DNA of 64,000 nucleotides. Source: an uncultured Oscillospiraceae bacterium (GTDB lineage Bacteria > Bacillota > Clostridia > Oscillospirales > Oscillospiraceae). Position 1 is the stretch's first letter, and every line of letters starts with the position of its first letter. Below are positions 8,018 to 16,331 of the stretch, piece by piece. The DNA is taken from positions 73,300 through 137,299 of the forward strand of contig CAKUAS010000004.1 of assembly GCA_934636655.1 (NCBI GenBank), given 5' to 3'. Made by a program: the position numbers and the translations under genes. The notes below the pieces were generated by a model, which was not told the origin of the DNA, ran no database searches, and saw nothing but the letters and a program-made list of their open reading frames with translations.

Positions 8018-9151
8018 TTACTTTGCCAGAACAGCGCCGCTGATGACCATGCGCTGGATCTCGCTGGTGCCTTCGCCGATCTCGAGCAGCTTTGCGTCGC
8101 GGTAGAAGCGCTCGACGTGGAACTCGCGGCTGTAGCCGTTGCCGCCGAGTACCTGGATGCATTCGTCGCAGATCTCGCAGCACCACTTGGAGCTCATGAG
8201 CTTGAGCATAGCGGCCTCAACGGTGTGACGCTGGCCTTCGCTCTTCATCTGTGCGGTATCCCATACCATCAGATCCATTGCGCGGATCTTTGCTGCCATG
8301 TCGGCGAACTTGAATGCAACGCCCTGGTACTTTGCGATGGGCTTGCCGAAGGTGACGCGCTCGTTTGCGTAGTTCTTTGCGACCTCCATTGCGTGCTGTG
8401 CAAGGCCGGAAGCGATAGCGCCGATAGAGATGCGTGCGCCGTCAAGAGCCATCATTGCGATCTTGAAGCCTGCGCCTTCCTTGCCGACGAGTGCGTCTGC
8501 CGGAAGCTTGATGTTATCGAAGCTCAGCTCGCAGGTAGCGCTGCCGCACATGCCCATCTTGTGCTCGAACTTACCGACGGTCAGACCCTCGGCGTCCTTG
8601 GGGACGATGAAAACGCTGATGCCTTTTGCACCCGCTTCGGGATCGGTCTTGGCCATGATCAGATAGTAGTCTGCAACGCCGGAGTTGGTGATCCATGCCT
8701 TACCTCCGTTGAGAACGTAGCTGCCGTCGGGCTGCTTTGCTGCAACGGATTTGATCGCTGCCGCGTCGGAGCCTGCGTTGGACTCGGTCAGACCGAATGC
8801 GAAGATCTTGCCTTCAGCTGCGAGGGGGAGGTAGTGGTTCTTCTGCTCTTCGCTGCCGTGAACATAGATCATATCGGCTGCGAGCCAGTCGGCGTCGAGG
8901 AACAGAGCGACAGAAGCGCTGCCCTTTGCGATCTCGTTGATGACGATCTCGCTCATGACTGCATCGCCGCCGCCACCGCCGTACTGCTCGGGGAGGTGGA
9001 TGCCCATCAGGCCTGCTTCGCACAGCTTCTTGTGAATATCCCAGTCAAAACCGTTTTCGTCCATCCACTTGTCGCGAGGCTCGACCTCGTTTTTTGTGAA
9101 CTCTCTTACCATGTCGCGGATCATGATTTGCTCTTCTGTGAACTTGAACAT
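8018..9151 (-). CDS. acyl-CoA dehydrogenase, first gene of the acd-etfBA-CoA-transferase operon
   Basis: FAD-dependent acyl-CoA dehydrogenase, 377 residues, with the three ACAD domains. Typical motifs are FAFGLTESNAGSD, LNGGKAWITNSG, VTFGKPIAKYQG and QVLGGNGYSREFHVER. The catalytic base is predicted as Glu360 (IGEGTSEIQR), the position used by short-chain and butyryl-CoA-type enzymes. In an anaerobe next to etfB and etfA it more likely works as an enoyl-CoA reductase than in oxidation. Transcription starts from the promoter at 9292-9320, leaving a leader of about 130 bases that contains a long inverted repeat. Substrate chain is unknown. Confidence 0.93.
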   Translation of the reverse strand: MFKFTEEQIMIRDMVREFTKNEVEPRDKWMDENGFDWDIHKKLCEAGLMGIHLPEQYGGGGGDAVMSEIVINEIAKGSASVALFLDADWLAADMIYVHGSEEQKNHYLPLAAEGKIFAFGLTESNAGSDAAAIKSVAAKQPDGSYVLNGGKAWITNSGVADYYLIMAKTDPEAGAKGISVFIVPKDAEGLTVGKFEHKMGMCGSATCELSFDNIKLPADALVGKEGAGFKIAMMALDGARISIGAIASGLAQHAMEVAKNYANERVTFGKPIAKYQGVAFKFADMAAKIRAMDLMVWDTAQMKSEGQRHTVEAAMLKLMSSKWCCEICDECIQVLGGNGYSREFHVERFYRDAKLLEIGEGTSEIQRMVISGAVLAK

Positions 9152-9188
9152 TTTCTTCTGGCTCCTTATTAATAAAATTGAATGTGTT

Positions 9189-9235
9189 ACATAACAGTTT
9201 GACTGGCGAGATATAATAGCTGAAAACTGTTATGT
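9189..9235. repeat. 12-bp perfect inverted repeat in the acd leader
   Basis: ACATAACAGTTT (9189-9200) and AAACTGTTATGT (9224-9235) are exact reverse complements separated by 23 bases. They lie between the predicted start site of the minus-strand acd operon and its first codon. It may be an operator, for example for the adjacent YtoI-like regulator, or an mRNA hairpin. Confidence 0.65.
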
Positions 9236-9291
9236 TTCTGTAACTGGTGAATGAAGTGACTTGGTTTAAAATCAACCCTCTTACTGTGAAA

Positions 9292-9320
9292 ATAATAACA
9301 TGACTGCAACAGAGTGTCAA
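9292..9320 (-). promoter_or_regulatory. sigma-A-type promoter of the acd-etfBA-CoA-transferase operon
   Basis: Read on the minus strand: TTGACA (9315-9320), 17-base spacer, TATTAT (9292-9297). It is a near-consensus match, so the transcript would start near 9285. The rest of the 9152-9552 intergenic region is AT-rich with no gene. Confidence 0.75.
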
Positions 9321-9497
9321 CACAAAATGCTGAATATTAATTGTTTTCGGCTTTCTGACATAATCGCGTCCAAAAACTAACAATTATGGCCAAATTTCAT
9401 ACAACAGTTATACCCACAAGTATGGTAGACAATTATATTGTGTTTTATTCTGTTATACTTTTAACTTGAAATTTGTGAACAAATATCGAAAAAACAC

Positions 9498-9526
9498 TTG
9501 ATAGGCACTATGCTTGTCGGTATAAT
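9498..9526 (+). promoter_or_regulatory. sigma-A-type promoter of the YtoI-like regulator
   Basis: TTGATA (9498-9503), exactly 17 bases, then TATAAT (9521-9526). It is divergent from the acd promoter about 180 bases away. Confidence 0.75.
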
Positions 9527-9564
9527 TACTACACAGAAAAAGACGAAATGAGTTGAAAAATAGA

Positions 9565-10866
9565 ATGTCAATTAAGAATGAGCTTATATTATCGTATATT
9601 AAAGAGCTTGATGCGGGTACGAAGATATCTGTTCGCCGCCTGTCTGAAATTTTGGACGTAAGTGTAGGAACTGTTTATAAGGCCATAAAAGCTGCCGAGG
9701 CGCAGGGACTTGTCGTTACGAAGCCCAAGTCCGGCACATTTAAGATAGACTCGAGTGTAGCCGGTGAACCTGAGCCGGTGAGCCTAAAACGGGCCGTGAA
9801 GCTTCTTGGGCTTACCATGATAATCGATCCCGCCGATGCCGACAGGCTGATAGAGCGCATTATAATATGCGACGGCGGAGAGATGCAGCTCCACCGGGCA
9901 CTGTCCAAAGATCCGAAGGAGAATGTCAATGTCCTTTGCATGGTCGGCGACAGGCCGGATATGCAGGCGCTTATCGTTGAACTCGGCGCAAACCTCATGC
10001 TTACGGGCGGCGCGAGCGCTGCTCCGCTCACGCTTATCCATGCCGAACGTGCCGGACTTTCTGTCATAAGCGCTCTGCAGGACAGCAGAACGATAATGAT
10101 GCTGCTTGAAAAGCTCAAGTCCACCGCCATTGAAAGCACGGACGAGGCTCAGGCGTGGATGAAGATGCCGCAGTATTTATATAGTAACGACGTTGTCGCC
10201 GACTGGCACAAGCTGTGCGAAGATATATCGCTTCAGACATATCCCGTCGTTGACGAAAATCTTCGGCTTTGCGGCGCACTGGACGTTCCGAGGGCGTTTG
10301 CGGCCAACCCCTCGCAGCGCATATCGGGCATTCTTCGCCCTGACGGACAGTGCATGCATTTTGACTGCGAAACGCCAATGACAAAAATTGCGGAAGAAAT
10401 GCTTCTTTCGGGAAACAGCATTGCCGCTGTGACGGACGGCGACAAGGTCAGCGGCGTTTTGGATTCAAACGATGTACTGCGCTATTTCATGTTTTCGGGC
10501 CGCGACGGAGGAGTTCCGCTGTTCGAGTCATTCCTTGAAGCATCGGATGTATCCGATACGGACGAGGAGAAGTATTACAATATCCGCATCCCGAACAGAG
10601 GAGAGGCAGACCCGTCGGAGTTTACGTTGCCGGTCGTGCTGACTGCGGCCTTGCGCCATGCGAGCGAGCTTCTGGGTGCGGGCTGCGTTATAGAAAGCGG
10701 AACGTTTTTTGCGTCCAAGACGATAGGCGTTCACGAGAGCCTTATGCTCTCAAGTAAGCTTACACGCCGCGGCGAGCAGGGCTGCACGCTCGAAGAGGAG
10801 ATATTCGACGACAGCTGCTCGTATACAAAGGCGATACTTATGTTTACGGCAAAGCAAGGAGATTAA
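9565..10866 (+). CDS. YtoI-like regulator: HTH, DRTGG, CBS and hotdog domains
   Basis: Multidomain cytoplasmic regulator of about 433 residues. The N-terminal 60 residues form a GntR-like winged helix (KISVRRLSEILDVSVGTVYKAI). A DRTGG-type region follows near 70-180, then paired CBS sequences near 190-320 and a C-terminal hotdog (thioesterase-like) domain. This is the architecture of B. subtilis YtoI. The hotdog fold suggests sensing of an acyl-CoA, by analogy with FapR, and CBS domains usually bind adenosine nucleotides. I start at the ATG at 9565, which aligns with the YtoI N-terminus; a TTG at 9553 is possible and neither has a clear Shine-Dalgarno. It likely controls the flanking acyl-CoA genes. 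Confidence 0.8.
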   Translation: MSIKNELILSYIKELDAGTKISVRRLSEILDVSVGTVYKAIKAAEAQGLVVTKPKSGTFKIDSSVAGEPEPVSLKRAVKLLGLTMIIDPADADRLIERIIICDGGEMQLHRALSKDPKENVNVLCMVGDRPDMQALIVELGANLMLTGGASAAPLTLIHAERAGLSVISALQDSRTIMMLLEKLKSTAIESTDEAQAWMKMPQYLYSNDVVADWHKLCEDISLQTYPVVDENLRLCGALDVPRAFAANPSQRISGILRPDGQCMHFDCETPMTKIAEEMLLSGNSIAAVTDGDKVSGVLDSNDVLRYFMFSGRDGGVPLFESFLEASDVSDTDEEKYYNIRIPNRGEADPSEFTLPVVLTAALRHASELLGAGCVIESGTFFASKTIGVHESLMLSSKLTRRGEQGCTLEEEIFDDSCSYTKAILMFTAKQGD

Positions 10867-10872
10867 GAGAAG

Positions 10873-12012
10873 ATGTACAGATTCAGTGAAGATCAAAAGG
10901 CTTTAAAAGACAATGTCAGCCGCTTCGTGCGCGAAGAAGTCATGTCTGAGGCTCAGGAGCTTGACAGAAACGGAACTTTCCCGACGCAGCTCATAAAACG
11001 CTGCGGTGAGCTCGGGCTGGTCGGTCGGGAGCTTATGACGGACGGCAGCTACAGGGCATCGGAGATGTGCGTTATTTTTGAGGAGCTTGCTCGCGGCAGC
11101 GCATCGCTTGCACTTGCGCTCGTTCCGCACGTTCTCGCTTTTGATATAATGAGTAATGTCGTATCTGCGAAGTTCAAATCGGATGTTATAGAGCCTGGAT
11201 TTGGCCTTAATAAACTCGTCGCCTATGCAATAAGCGAGGAAAGCGGCGGTTCTGATGTTCTCGGCATAAATACGACGGCCATTCGCCTCGGCGATGAGTG
11301 GGTCATAAACGGCTCGAAATCCTGGATAACCGCTTCCGGCAAAGCCGACGGATATCTTGTTGCGGCTCGAACGGCGCTTACCGGCCGCAGCCGCGATATA
11401 AGCCTTTTCTATGTCGATGCTCAAACTGAGGGACTGACTGCCGACACCGGCTCACCGATGATCGGTCTCAACAGCTGCCCGACGGGACGCGTAACGTTCA
11501 CTAACTGCCGCATACCTGCCGAAAATATGATCGGGGAGGAAAACCAGGGATATGCGCTTTTAAAGCCTACGCTGCAGCTTGGACGTCTTGCGGTGTCATC
11601 TATCGCTGCCGGCATTGCCGGAAGGGCGCTTGAGCTTGCAAATGATTATTCGACGGCTACAGGAAAATATGGCCGCAATCTTTCGTCTTATCAGGGAATA
11701 GCGTTCATGCTGGCAGAGATGTATACAAAGCTGTCGGCGTCAAAATGTATGATTTACTGTGCGGCCGAACAGTACGACGCAAAGGAGCGTCAGGCGGCAA
11801 CGGATGTCGCGGCAGCAAAGCTCATGAGTACGGAGCTTGCCTGCGAGATATGCAAAAGTGCGCGCCAGATCCATGGTGCAAACGGCCTGTCCGGCGATTT
11901 TGAGGTCGATCGCTGCTTCCGCGACGCGCAGATGCTCACCATTGCCGAAGGAACTTCGGAGATATGCAAGATAATTATTTCAAACGCGGTAATAAACTCG
12001 GCAAACAAATAA
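10873..12012 (+). CDS. acyl-CoA dehydrogenase, second copy
   Basis: A 379-residue acyl-CoA dehydrogenase, 6 bases after the YtoI-like regulator and surely in the same transcript. Conserved features are AISEESGGSDVLG, INGSKSWITASG, the FAD-binding region and the C-terminal catalytic glutamate, predicted Glu359 (IAEGTSEICK). It is clearly more diverged from the two Etf-linked copies than they are from each other, and it has no etf genes beside it. It probably borrows one of the Etf pairs. Substrate unknown; linkage to an acyl-CoA-sensing type regulator suggests a fatty or short-chain acyl-CoA. Confidence 0.9.
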   Translation: MYRFSEDQKALKDNVSRFVREEVMSEAQELDRNGTFPTQLIKRCGELGLVGRELMTDGSYRASEMCVIFEELARGSASLALALVPHVLAFDIMSNVVSAKFKSDVIEPGFGLNKLVAYAISEESGGSDVLGINTTAIRLGDEWVINGSKSWITASGKADGYLVAARTALTGRSRDISLFYVDAQTEGLTADTGSPMIGLNSCPTGRVTFTNCRIPAENMIGEENQGYALLKPTLQLGRLAVSSIAAGIAGRALELANDYSTATGKYGRNLSSYQGIAFMLAEMYTKLSASKCMIYCAAEQYDAKERQAATDVAAAKLMSTELACEICKSARQIHGANGLSGDFEVDRCFRDAQMLTIAEGTSEICKIIISNAVINSANK

Positions 12013-12017
12013 ACAGC

Positions 12018-12047
12018 TAAAGCGGTGTCGTATACGACACCGCTTTA
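12018..12047 (+). terminator. terminator hairpin before mraZ
   Basis: A 30-bp perfect palindrome, 15 bases per arm, in which TTTA and AAA tracts flank a GC-rich stem. It separates the acyl-CoA dehydrogenase unit from the division cluster. Confidence 0.75.
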
Positions 12048-12072
12048 AAATTTATATGTTACCAAAATGTTC

Positions 12073-12101
12073 TTGAATTTTTGCCTGTCAGCCTCTATAA
12101 T
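12073..12101 (+). promoter_or_regulatory. promoter of the mraZ/dcw cluster
   Basis: TTGAAT (12073-12078), 17-base spacer, TATAAT (12096-12101), immediately upstream of MraZ-box repeats. Confidence 0.8.
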
Positions 12102-12103
12102 CA

Positions 12104-12139
12104 AAAGTGAAGTGGCGCAAAGTGGTGCAAAGTGCATCG
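12104..12139 (+). promoter_or_regulatory. MraZ-box operator repeats
   Basis: AAGTGGCGCA (12110-12119), AAGTGGTGCA (12120-12129) and AAGTGCATCG (12130-12139) repeat with an exact 10-bp period, preceded by AAAGTGA at 12104. This matches the AAAGTG-type boxes through which MraZ represses its own promoter. They overlap the predicted start site. Confidence 0.8.
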
Positions 12140-12169
12140 AAAATGCGCAAAAAAACGGAGGTGAACGCG

Positions 12170-12586
12170 TTGACAGGCGAATATAAACACAGTATTGACA
12201 GCAAAGGCCGACTGTTTATTCCTGCAAAGCTTCGAGACGAGCTTGGCGACGTGTTCTACATCACGCTTTCAATGGATAACTGCCTTTCTGTGTACAGTGC
12301 CGATAGCTGGAAGGAATTTTCCGACAAGGTCAATGCCATGAGCTATGTAAAGCAGCGCAAAATGCGGCCGCTTTTTGCATATGCGGCAAAGTGTGAGCTT
12401 GATAATCAGGGGCGCACGCTTATCCCGGCGCATCTGCGCGAATACGCGAATCTCAGCAAGAACGTTGCCGTAATCGGCTGCAATAATCACGCCGAGATAT
12501 GGAATGAGGAGAGCTGGAACAAGCTTTCCGAAAGCGAGATAACGCCTGAAAATATTGCGTCTGTAATGGACGAATTGGAGTTTTGA
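12170..12586 (+). CDS. mraZ: MraZ transcriptional regulator of the dcw cluster
   Basis: DNA-binding autoregulator found at the head of division clusters. The 138-residue protein has two AbrB-like halves carrying the duplicated signature DSKGRLFIPAKLRD and DNQGRTLIPAHLRE. I choose the TTG at 12170 because a strong ggaggtg lies 6 bases upstream and the protein then begins TGEYKHSIDSKGR like other MraZ proteins. An upstream ATG would add 21 unrelated residues that run over the operator. Expected to form a ring and bind the boxes at 12104-12139. Confidence 0.94.
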   Translation: MTGEYKHSIDSKGRLFIPAKLRDELGDVFYITLSMDNCLSVYSADSWKEFSDKVNAMSYVKQRKMRPLFAYAAKCELDNQGRTLIPAHLREYANLSKNVAVIGCNNHAEIWNEESWNKLSESEITPENIASVMDELEF

Positions 12587-12587
12587 T

Positions 12588-13526
12588 ATGCCGAAAGAAG
12601 CAAAGCACATATCTGTGCTGCTAAATGAATGTATAGAGAATTTGAACATTAAACCTGACGGGATATATGTTGACGGAACGCTGGGCCTCGGCGGGCACTC
12701 CGAGCAGATCCTGAAGCGCCTTGATACCGGCAGGCTCATAGGTATCGACCGCGACGAAAGCGCTATCAGGCGGACCGGTGAGCGCCTTGATGGGTATGCG
12801 GATAAAATGACGCTCGTGCACGGCAACTTCTGTGATGTTTCGCAGATACTCGATGAGCTCGGTATCGACGCGGTGGACGGGATGCTGTTTGACCTCGGCG
12901 TATCGTCGCCGCAGCTTGATGAGGCCGAACGCGGATTTTCATACATGAACGATGCTCCGCTGGACATGCGCATGGATAATACGAGCGTACTTACGGCGTA
13001 TACCGTCGTTAATGACTGGGACGAAACAGAGCTTACTCGCATCCTGCGCGATTTTGGCGAGGAGCGATATGCGCGCCGCATAGCCTCGCGCATTGTCGAG
13101 CGTCGAAGCGTAAAGCCGATTGAGACAACGCTTGAGCTTGTGGATACGATCCGTTCGGCCATGCCCGCCGCAGCTTTGCGTGAAAAGCAGCATCCTGCAA
13201 AGCGCAGCTTTCAGGCGATCAGAATTGCCGTTAACGACGAGCTCGGAGCGGTCGACAGAATGATGAAAACAGCGCCGGACAAATTGAAAATAGGCGGCAG
13301 ACTGTGCGTCATAAGCTTCCACTCACTTGAGGACAGAATAGTAAAAACGGGCATAGCCGCAAGGGAAAACGGCTGTACCTGCCCGAGAGAGGCTCCTATA
13401 TGTATCTGCGGTTTCAAGCAGACGCTCAGGAGTGTATACAGAAAACCGATACTGCCGAATGAGGATGAGCTGAACTTCAATCCGCGCGCGAGAAGCGCAA
13501 AGCTCCGCGTTGCCGAAAGGGTGTAG
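12588..13526 (+). CDS. rsmH: 16S rRNA (cytosine1402-N4)-methyltransferase
   Basis: SAM-dependent methyltransferase (formerly MraW) that modifies C1402 in the ribosomal P site. The 312-residue protein has the SAM loop DGTLGLGGHSEQIL near 23-36, the catalytic-region motif DLGVSSPQLDEAERGFSY and the C-terminal ISFHSLEDRIVK. It begins one base after the mraZ stop codon. Order mraZ-rsmH-ftsL-PBP is the standard bacterial arrangement, so identity is secure. Near its C-terminus a CxCPREAPICICG segment is typical of the family. Confidence 0.96.
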   Translation: MPKEAKHISVLLNECIENLNIKPDGIYVDGTLGLGGHSEQILKRLDTGRLIGIDRDESAIRRTGERLDGYADKMTLVHGNFCDVSQILDELGIDAVDGMLFDLGVSSPQLDEAERGFSYMNDAPLDMRMDNTSVLTAYTVVNDWDETELTRILRDFGEERYARRIASRIVERRSVKPIETTLELVDTIRSAMPAAALREKQHPAKRSFQAIRIAVNDELGAVDRMMKTAPDKLKIGGRLCVISFHSLEDRIVKTGIAARENGCTCPREAPICICGFKQTLRSVYRKPILPNEDELNFNPRARSAKLRVAERV

Positions 13527-13532
13527 TATTCC

Positions 13533-13919
13533 TTGAAAAATCCCGGCTGCGAATATCAATACGGCTCTAAGCGCAAAAGAAAACGCGCCGATAAACCAGA
13601 GTCCAAGCTGCGGAGCATTATGCCGTCAGTGCTTATGACTCTTCTTGCGTTAATGAGCGCGGCACTGCTTGTGCTGTCGCTTTTCCTGCGCGCAGAACTC
13701 ACGGAGATAAATGATAAAAACGTTGAGCTGAAAAGTGAGCTTGGCAGTTTGCGAGAGGAAAACCGACGACTGCGCATAGAATATGAGTTTTCGCAAGACC
13801 TTGATGCGCTTGAAAGGGATGCGAAGAGCAGGCTTGGAATGCAGAATGTGCTCCAGCGTCAGGAAGAAATGATATACACAGCTCCCGAGGATAAAGCAGT
13901 AATAATCGATAATGGATAA
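13533..13919 (+). CDS. ftsL: FtsL-like divisome protein
   Basis: Small bitopic membrane protein of 128 residues: a basic cytoplasmic N-terminus, one membrane span near 30-52 (MPSVLMTLLALMSAALLVLSL) and an extracytoplasmic coiled coil near 55-95 with a leucine-zipper pattern, ending in the motif RDAKSRLGM. This is the FtsL/DivIC fold that recruits FtsQ and the septal transpeptidase. The sequence is poorly conserved, so the name rests on topology and on its place between rsmH and the PBP gene. Translation starts at TTG. Confidence 0.82.
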   Translation: MKNPGCEYQYGSKRKRKRADKPESKLRSIMPSVLMTLLALMSAALLVLSLFLRAELTEINDKNVELKSELGSLREENRRLRIEYEFSQDLDALERDAKSRLGMQNVLQRQEEMIYTAPEDKAVIIDNG

Positions 13920-13935
13920 GCTGCATAATTTGCAC

Positions 13936-13970
13936 GGTAAAAATATAGTATGTACTAATATATTTTTGCC
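13936..13970 (+). other. hairpin between ftsL and the PBP gene
   Basis: A 12-bp stem (13936-13947 with 13959-13970, one G-T pair) with a T-run in its 3' arm, directly before the Shine-Dalgarno ggaagg of the PBP gene. It may attenuate or process the mRNA. Confidence 0.45.
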
Positions 13971-13984
13971 GGGAAGGAGCAGCT

Positions 13985-16309
13985 ATGCGCAAAACCGAAA
14001 GTAAAAAGACAGCCAGCAGCCCAAATCGGACAATGGCGCGCCGCACACTATTTCTCATGGCAGTGTGCGGCATACTTGCTTTTATGGTGCTGGCTGCGCG
14101 ACTGTATATCCTGCAGGTGCGCGACCACGATAAATATGAGGAACTCGCCATAAGCCAGCAGCTCCGTGAAACGGGCAGTTCTGCCGAGCGCGGAACGATA
14201 TACGACTGCAACATGAATATCCTCGCTATGAGCGCAAATGTAGACAATGTCTACCTAAGCCCTGCCGAAATCGCAATGTATAAAGAGGATAGGGAGCTCA
14301 TTGCCGATAAGCTGTCCGAGATACTCGGTATTGACCGCGAGGAAATACTTAAAAAGACCGAGAATAATGGCTCGTGGTACGTTACCGTAGCGCGCAAGGT
14401 CGAAAAAGAGACGGCTGATAAGGTGCGCGAGTTCAAAAACGAGTATAAGCTCAAAGGCGTGCGCCTTGAAAGCGATACCAAACGATACTACCCCTATTCA
14501 TCGCTTGCCTGCCATGTTATAGGTTTTGTCGGAACCGATAACTACGGACTTGATGGGGTGGAGGCGCAGTATGATTCTGCCCTGTGCGGAACATCGGGCA
14601 AGTACATGCGCCTTGCAAACGCGTATGGAACCGATCTCCTGTTTGATCAGTACGAGGGCTATACCGGCGCCGAAAACGGCCTTGACCTTGTGACTACCAT
14701 AGACCTCACAATACAGCATTATGTTGAGAAATCGCTTTATCAGGCGGTGGAGGACTACGATATTCAAAACGGTGCCGGAGCAATTGCAATGGATGTTAAG
14801 ACAGGCAAAATTCTTGCCATGGCATCCATCGGCGGATATGACCTCAATAATTTCCTTGACGTCAGCGACGAGGCGAAAAGCGCTATTGAGGAGGCTCCTA
14901 CGCAGGAGGAAAAGGATCAGCTTCTTGCCGATGCGCAGCGTTTGCAGTGGCGCAATAAAACTCTGTCGGATACATACGAGCCAGGCTCGACATTTAAGAT
15001 AATAACGCTGTCCATGGCGCTCGAAGAGGGCAAGGTGAGCTTGAATGACAGCTTTTTCTGCGGCGGCAGCGTCAGTGTTCCAGGACGAACTAACCCCGTG
15101 CGCTGCTGGAAAACAACAGGCCATGGCTCGCAGAGTCTCACTCAGGCTGTGCAGCATTCGTGCAATGCGGCCTTCGTCAACATCGGTATGCGCGTCGGTG
15201 CGCAGACATTTTATAAATACTGCGACGCGTTTGGATTCCTCGAATTGACCGGCGACAGTTCGCAGCAGCTCACCGCAAAGACCGGAATAGACCTCGGCGG
15301 AGAAAGCGGCAGCATATGGTGGAGCGAGGATACGTTCTACAGCGAGAAGAACAAATCTCAGCTTGCTGCGGCCTCGTTCGGCCAGACGTTCACGATAACG
15401 CCCCTGCAGCTGATAACCGCTGTCAGCGCCTGCGTAAACGGCGGAAACCTTATGCAGCCGTATGTCGTTGAAAGTTTACTGGACTCCGACGGCTCTGCGG
15501 TGTATAATCATAAGCCGACAGTTGTGCGCAGGGTCATAAGCGAGGAAACCAGCAAAACCGTGTGTTCGATACTCGAACGGGTCGTCGGAGACCCCAACGA
15601 AGGCACTGGCCGCAACGCAGCTGTCGCAGGATACCGCATCGGCGGCAAGACCGGTACATCCGAAAAGGTAAGCTATGAAGCGCAGACCGGTCAAAAGGAC
15701 TATATTGTGTCCTTTATCGGCTTTGCTCCGGCGGATGATCCGCAGATCGCGCTTCTTGTTATGCTTGATTCCCCGGGCAGCGGCTCGGGAGTGTATGTCT
15801 CCGGCGGCCAGATGGCAGCGCCCACCGTGAGCAAAATGTTTGCCGATATTCTGCCGTATATGGGTATCGAACCCGTGTACGATGAAAATTCCGAAAAAGC
15901 TGATAAGGCAGTGCCTAAGCTTGATGGCATGAGCGTTGACGCGGCGAAAAAAACTCTCTCGGACGAAGGCTTTGATTGCCGTATAATAGGCTCGGGTATG
16001 TCGGTAACGGCTCAGCTCCCGTTGTCCGGAACGGTTATTGCCGAGGGCAGTACGGTCATAGTCTATGCCGATGCAAGTCCGTCTGCGGCGCTTGAGACGA
16101 TGCCGGGCATAAGAGGCCTCAGCTATACGGAGGCTGTTAAAGAACTCAGCAAATACGGCGTTTTTGTTCACAGCAACACCATTGTGCGCGATGCGGGCGC
16201 TCAGAAGGTGCTGACGCAGAGCATAAAGGCCGGAGCGGATATAAAACACGGAACGGTCGTCGAGGTCACGCTCGTCTCGGATGACGAGAGCATTCTTGGA
16301 CGATACTAA
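13985..16309 (+). CDS. class B penicillin-binding protein (FtsI/SpoVD type) with PASTA domains
   Basis: Septal peptidoglycan transpeptidase, 774 residues, with one N-terminal membrane anchor near 20-42. The PBP dimerisation domain follows, then the transpeptidase domain with the three active-site motifs: S335-T-F-K338, S392-C-N394 and K555-T-G. Two C-terminal PASTA repeats lie near 640-700 and 705-770. PASTA-bearing class B enzymes include vegetative PBP2x/PBP2B and the sporulation-specific SpoVD. Only one copy is present in this cluster, so it may serve division, cortex synthesis or both. Catalytic residues look intact. Confidence 0.93.
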   Translation: MRKTESKKTASSPNRTMARRTLFLMAVCGILAFMVLAARLYILQVRDHDKYEELAISQQLRETGSSAERGTIYDCNMNILAMSANVDNVYLSPAEIAMYKEDRELIADKLSEILGIDREEILKKTENNGSWYVTVARKVEKETADKVREFKNEYKLKGVRLESDTKRYYPYSSLACHVIGFVGTDNYGLDGVEAQYDSALCGTSGKYMRLANAYGTDLLFDQYEGYTGAENGLDLVTTIDLTIQHYVEKSLYQAVEDYDIQNGAGAIAMDVKTGKILAMASIGGYDLNNFLDVSDEAKSAIEEAPTQEEKDQLLADAQRLQWRNKTLSDTYEPGSTFKIITLSMALEEGKVSLNDSFFCGGSVSVPGRTNPVRCWKTTGHGSQSLTQAVQHSCNAAFVNIGMRVGAQTFYKYCDAFGFLELTGDSSQQLTAKTGIDLGGESGSIWWSEDTFYSEKNKSQLAAASFGQTFTITPLQLITAVSACVNGGNLMQPYVVESLLDSDGSAVYNHKPTVVRRVISEETSKTVCSILERVVGDPNEGTGRNAAVAGYRIGGKTGTSEKVSYEAQTGQKDYIVSFIGFAPADDPQIALLVMLDSPGSGSGVYVSGGQMAAPTVSKMFADILPYMGIEPVYDENSEKADKAVPKLDGMSVDAAKKTLSDEGFDCRIIGSGMSVTAQLPLSGTVIAEGSTVIVYADASPSAALETMPGIRGLSYTEAVKELSKYGVFVHSNTIVRDAGAQKVLTQSIKAGADIKHGTVVEVTLVSDDESILGRY

Positions 16310-16331
16310 AAGATATGAGGATGATGCACAT

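Noticed and set aside
8117..9172. 351-residue plus-strand frame opposite the acyl-CoA dehydrogenase
   Set aside because: It is antisense of a certain gene, with low-complexity Cys/Leu/Ala composition.
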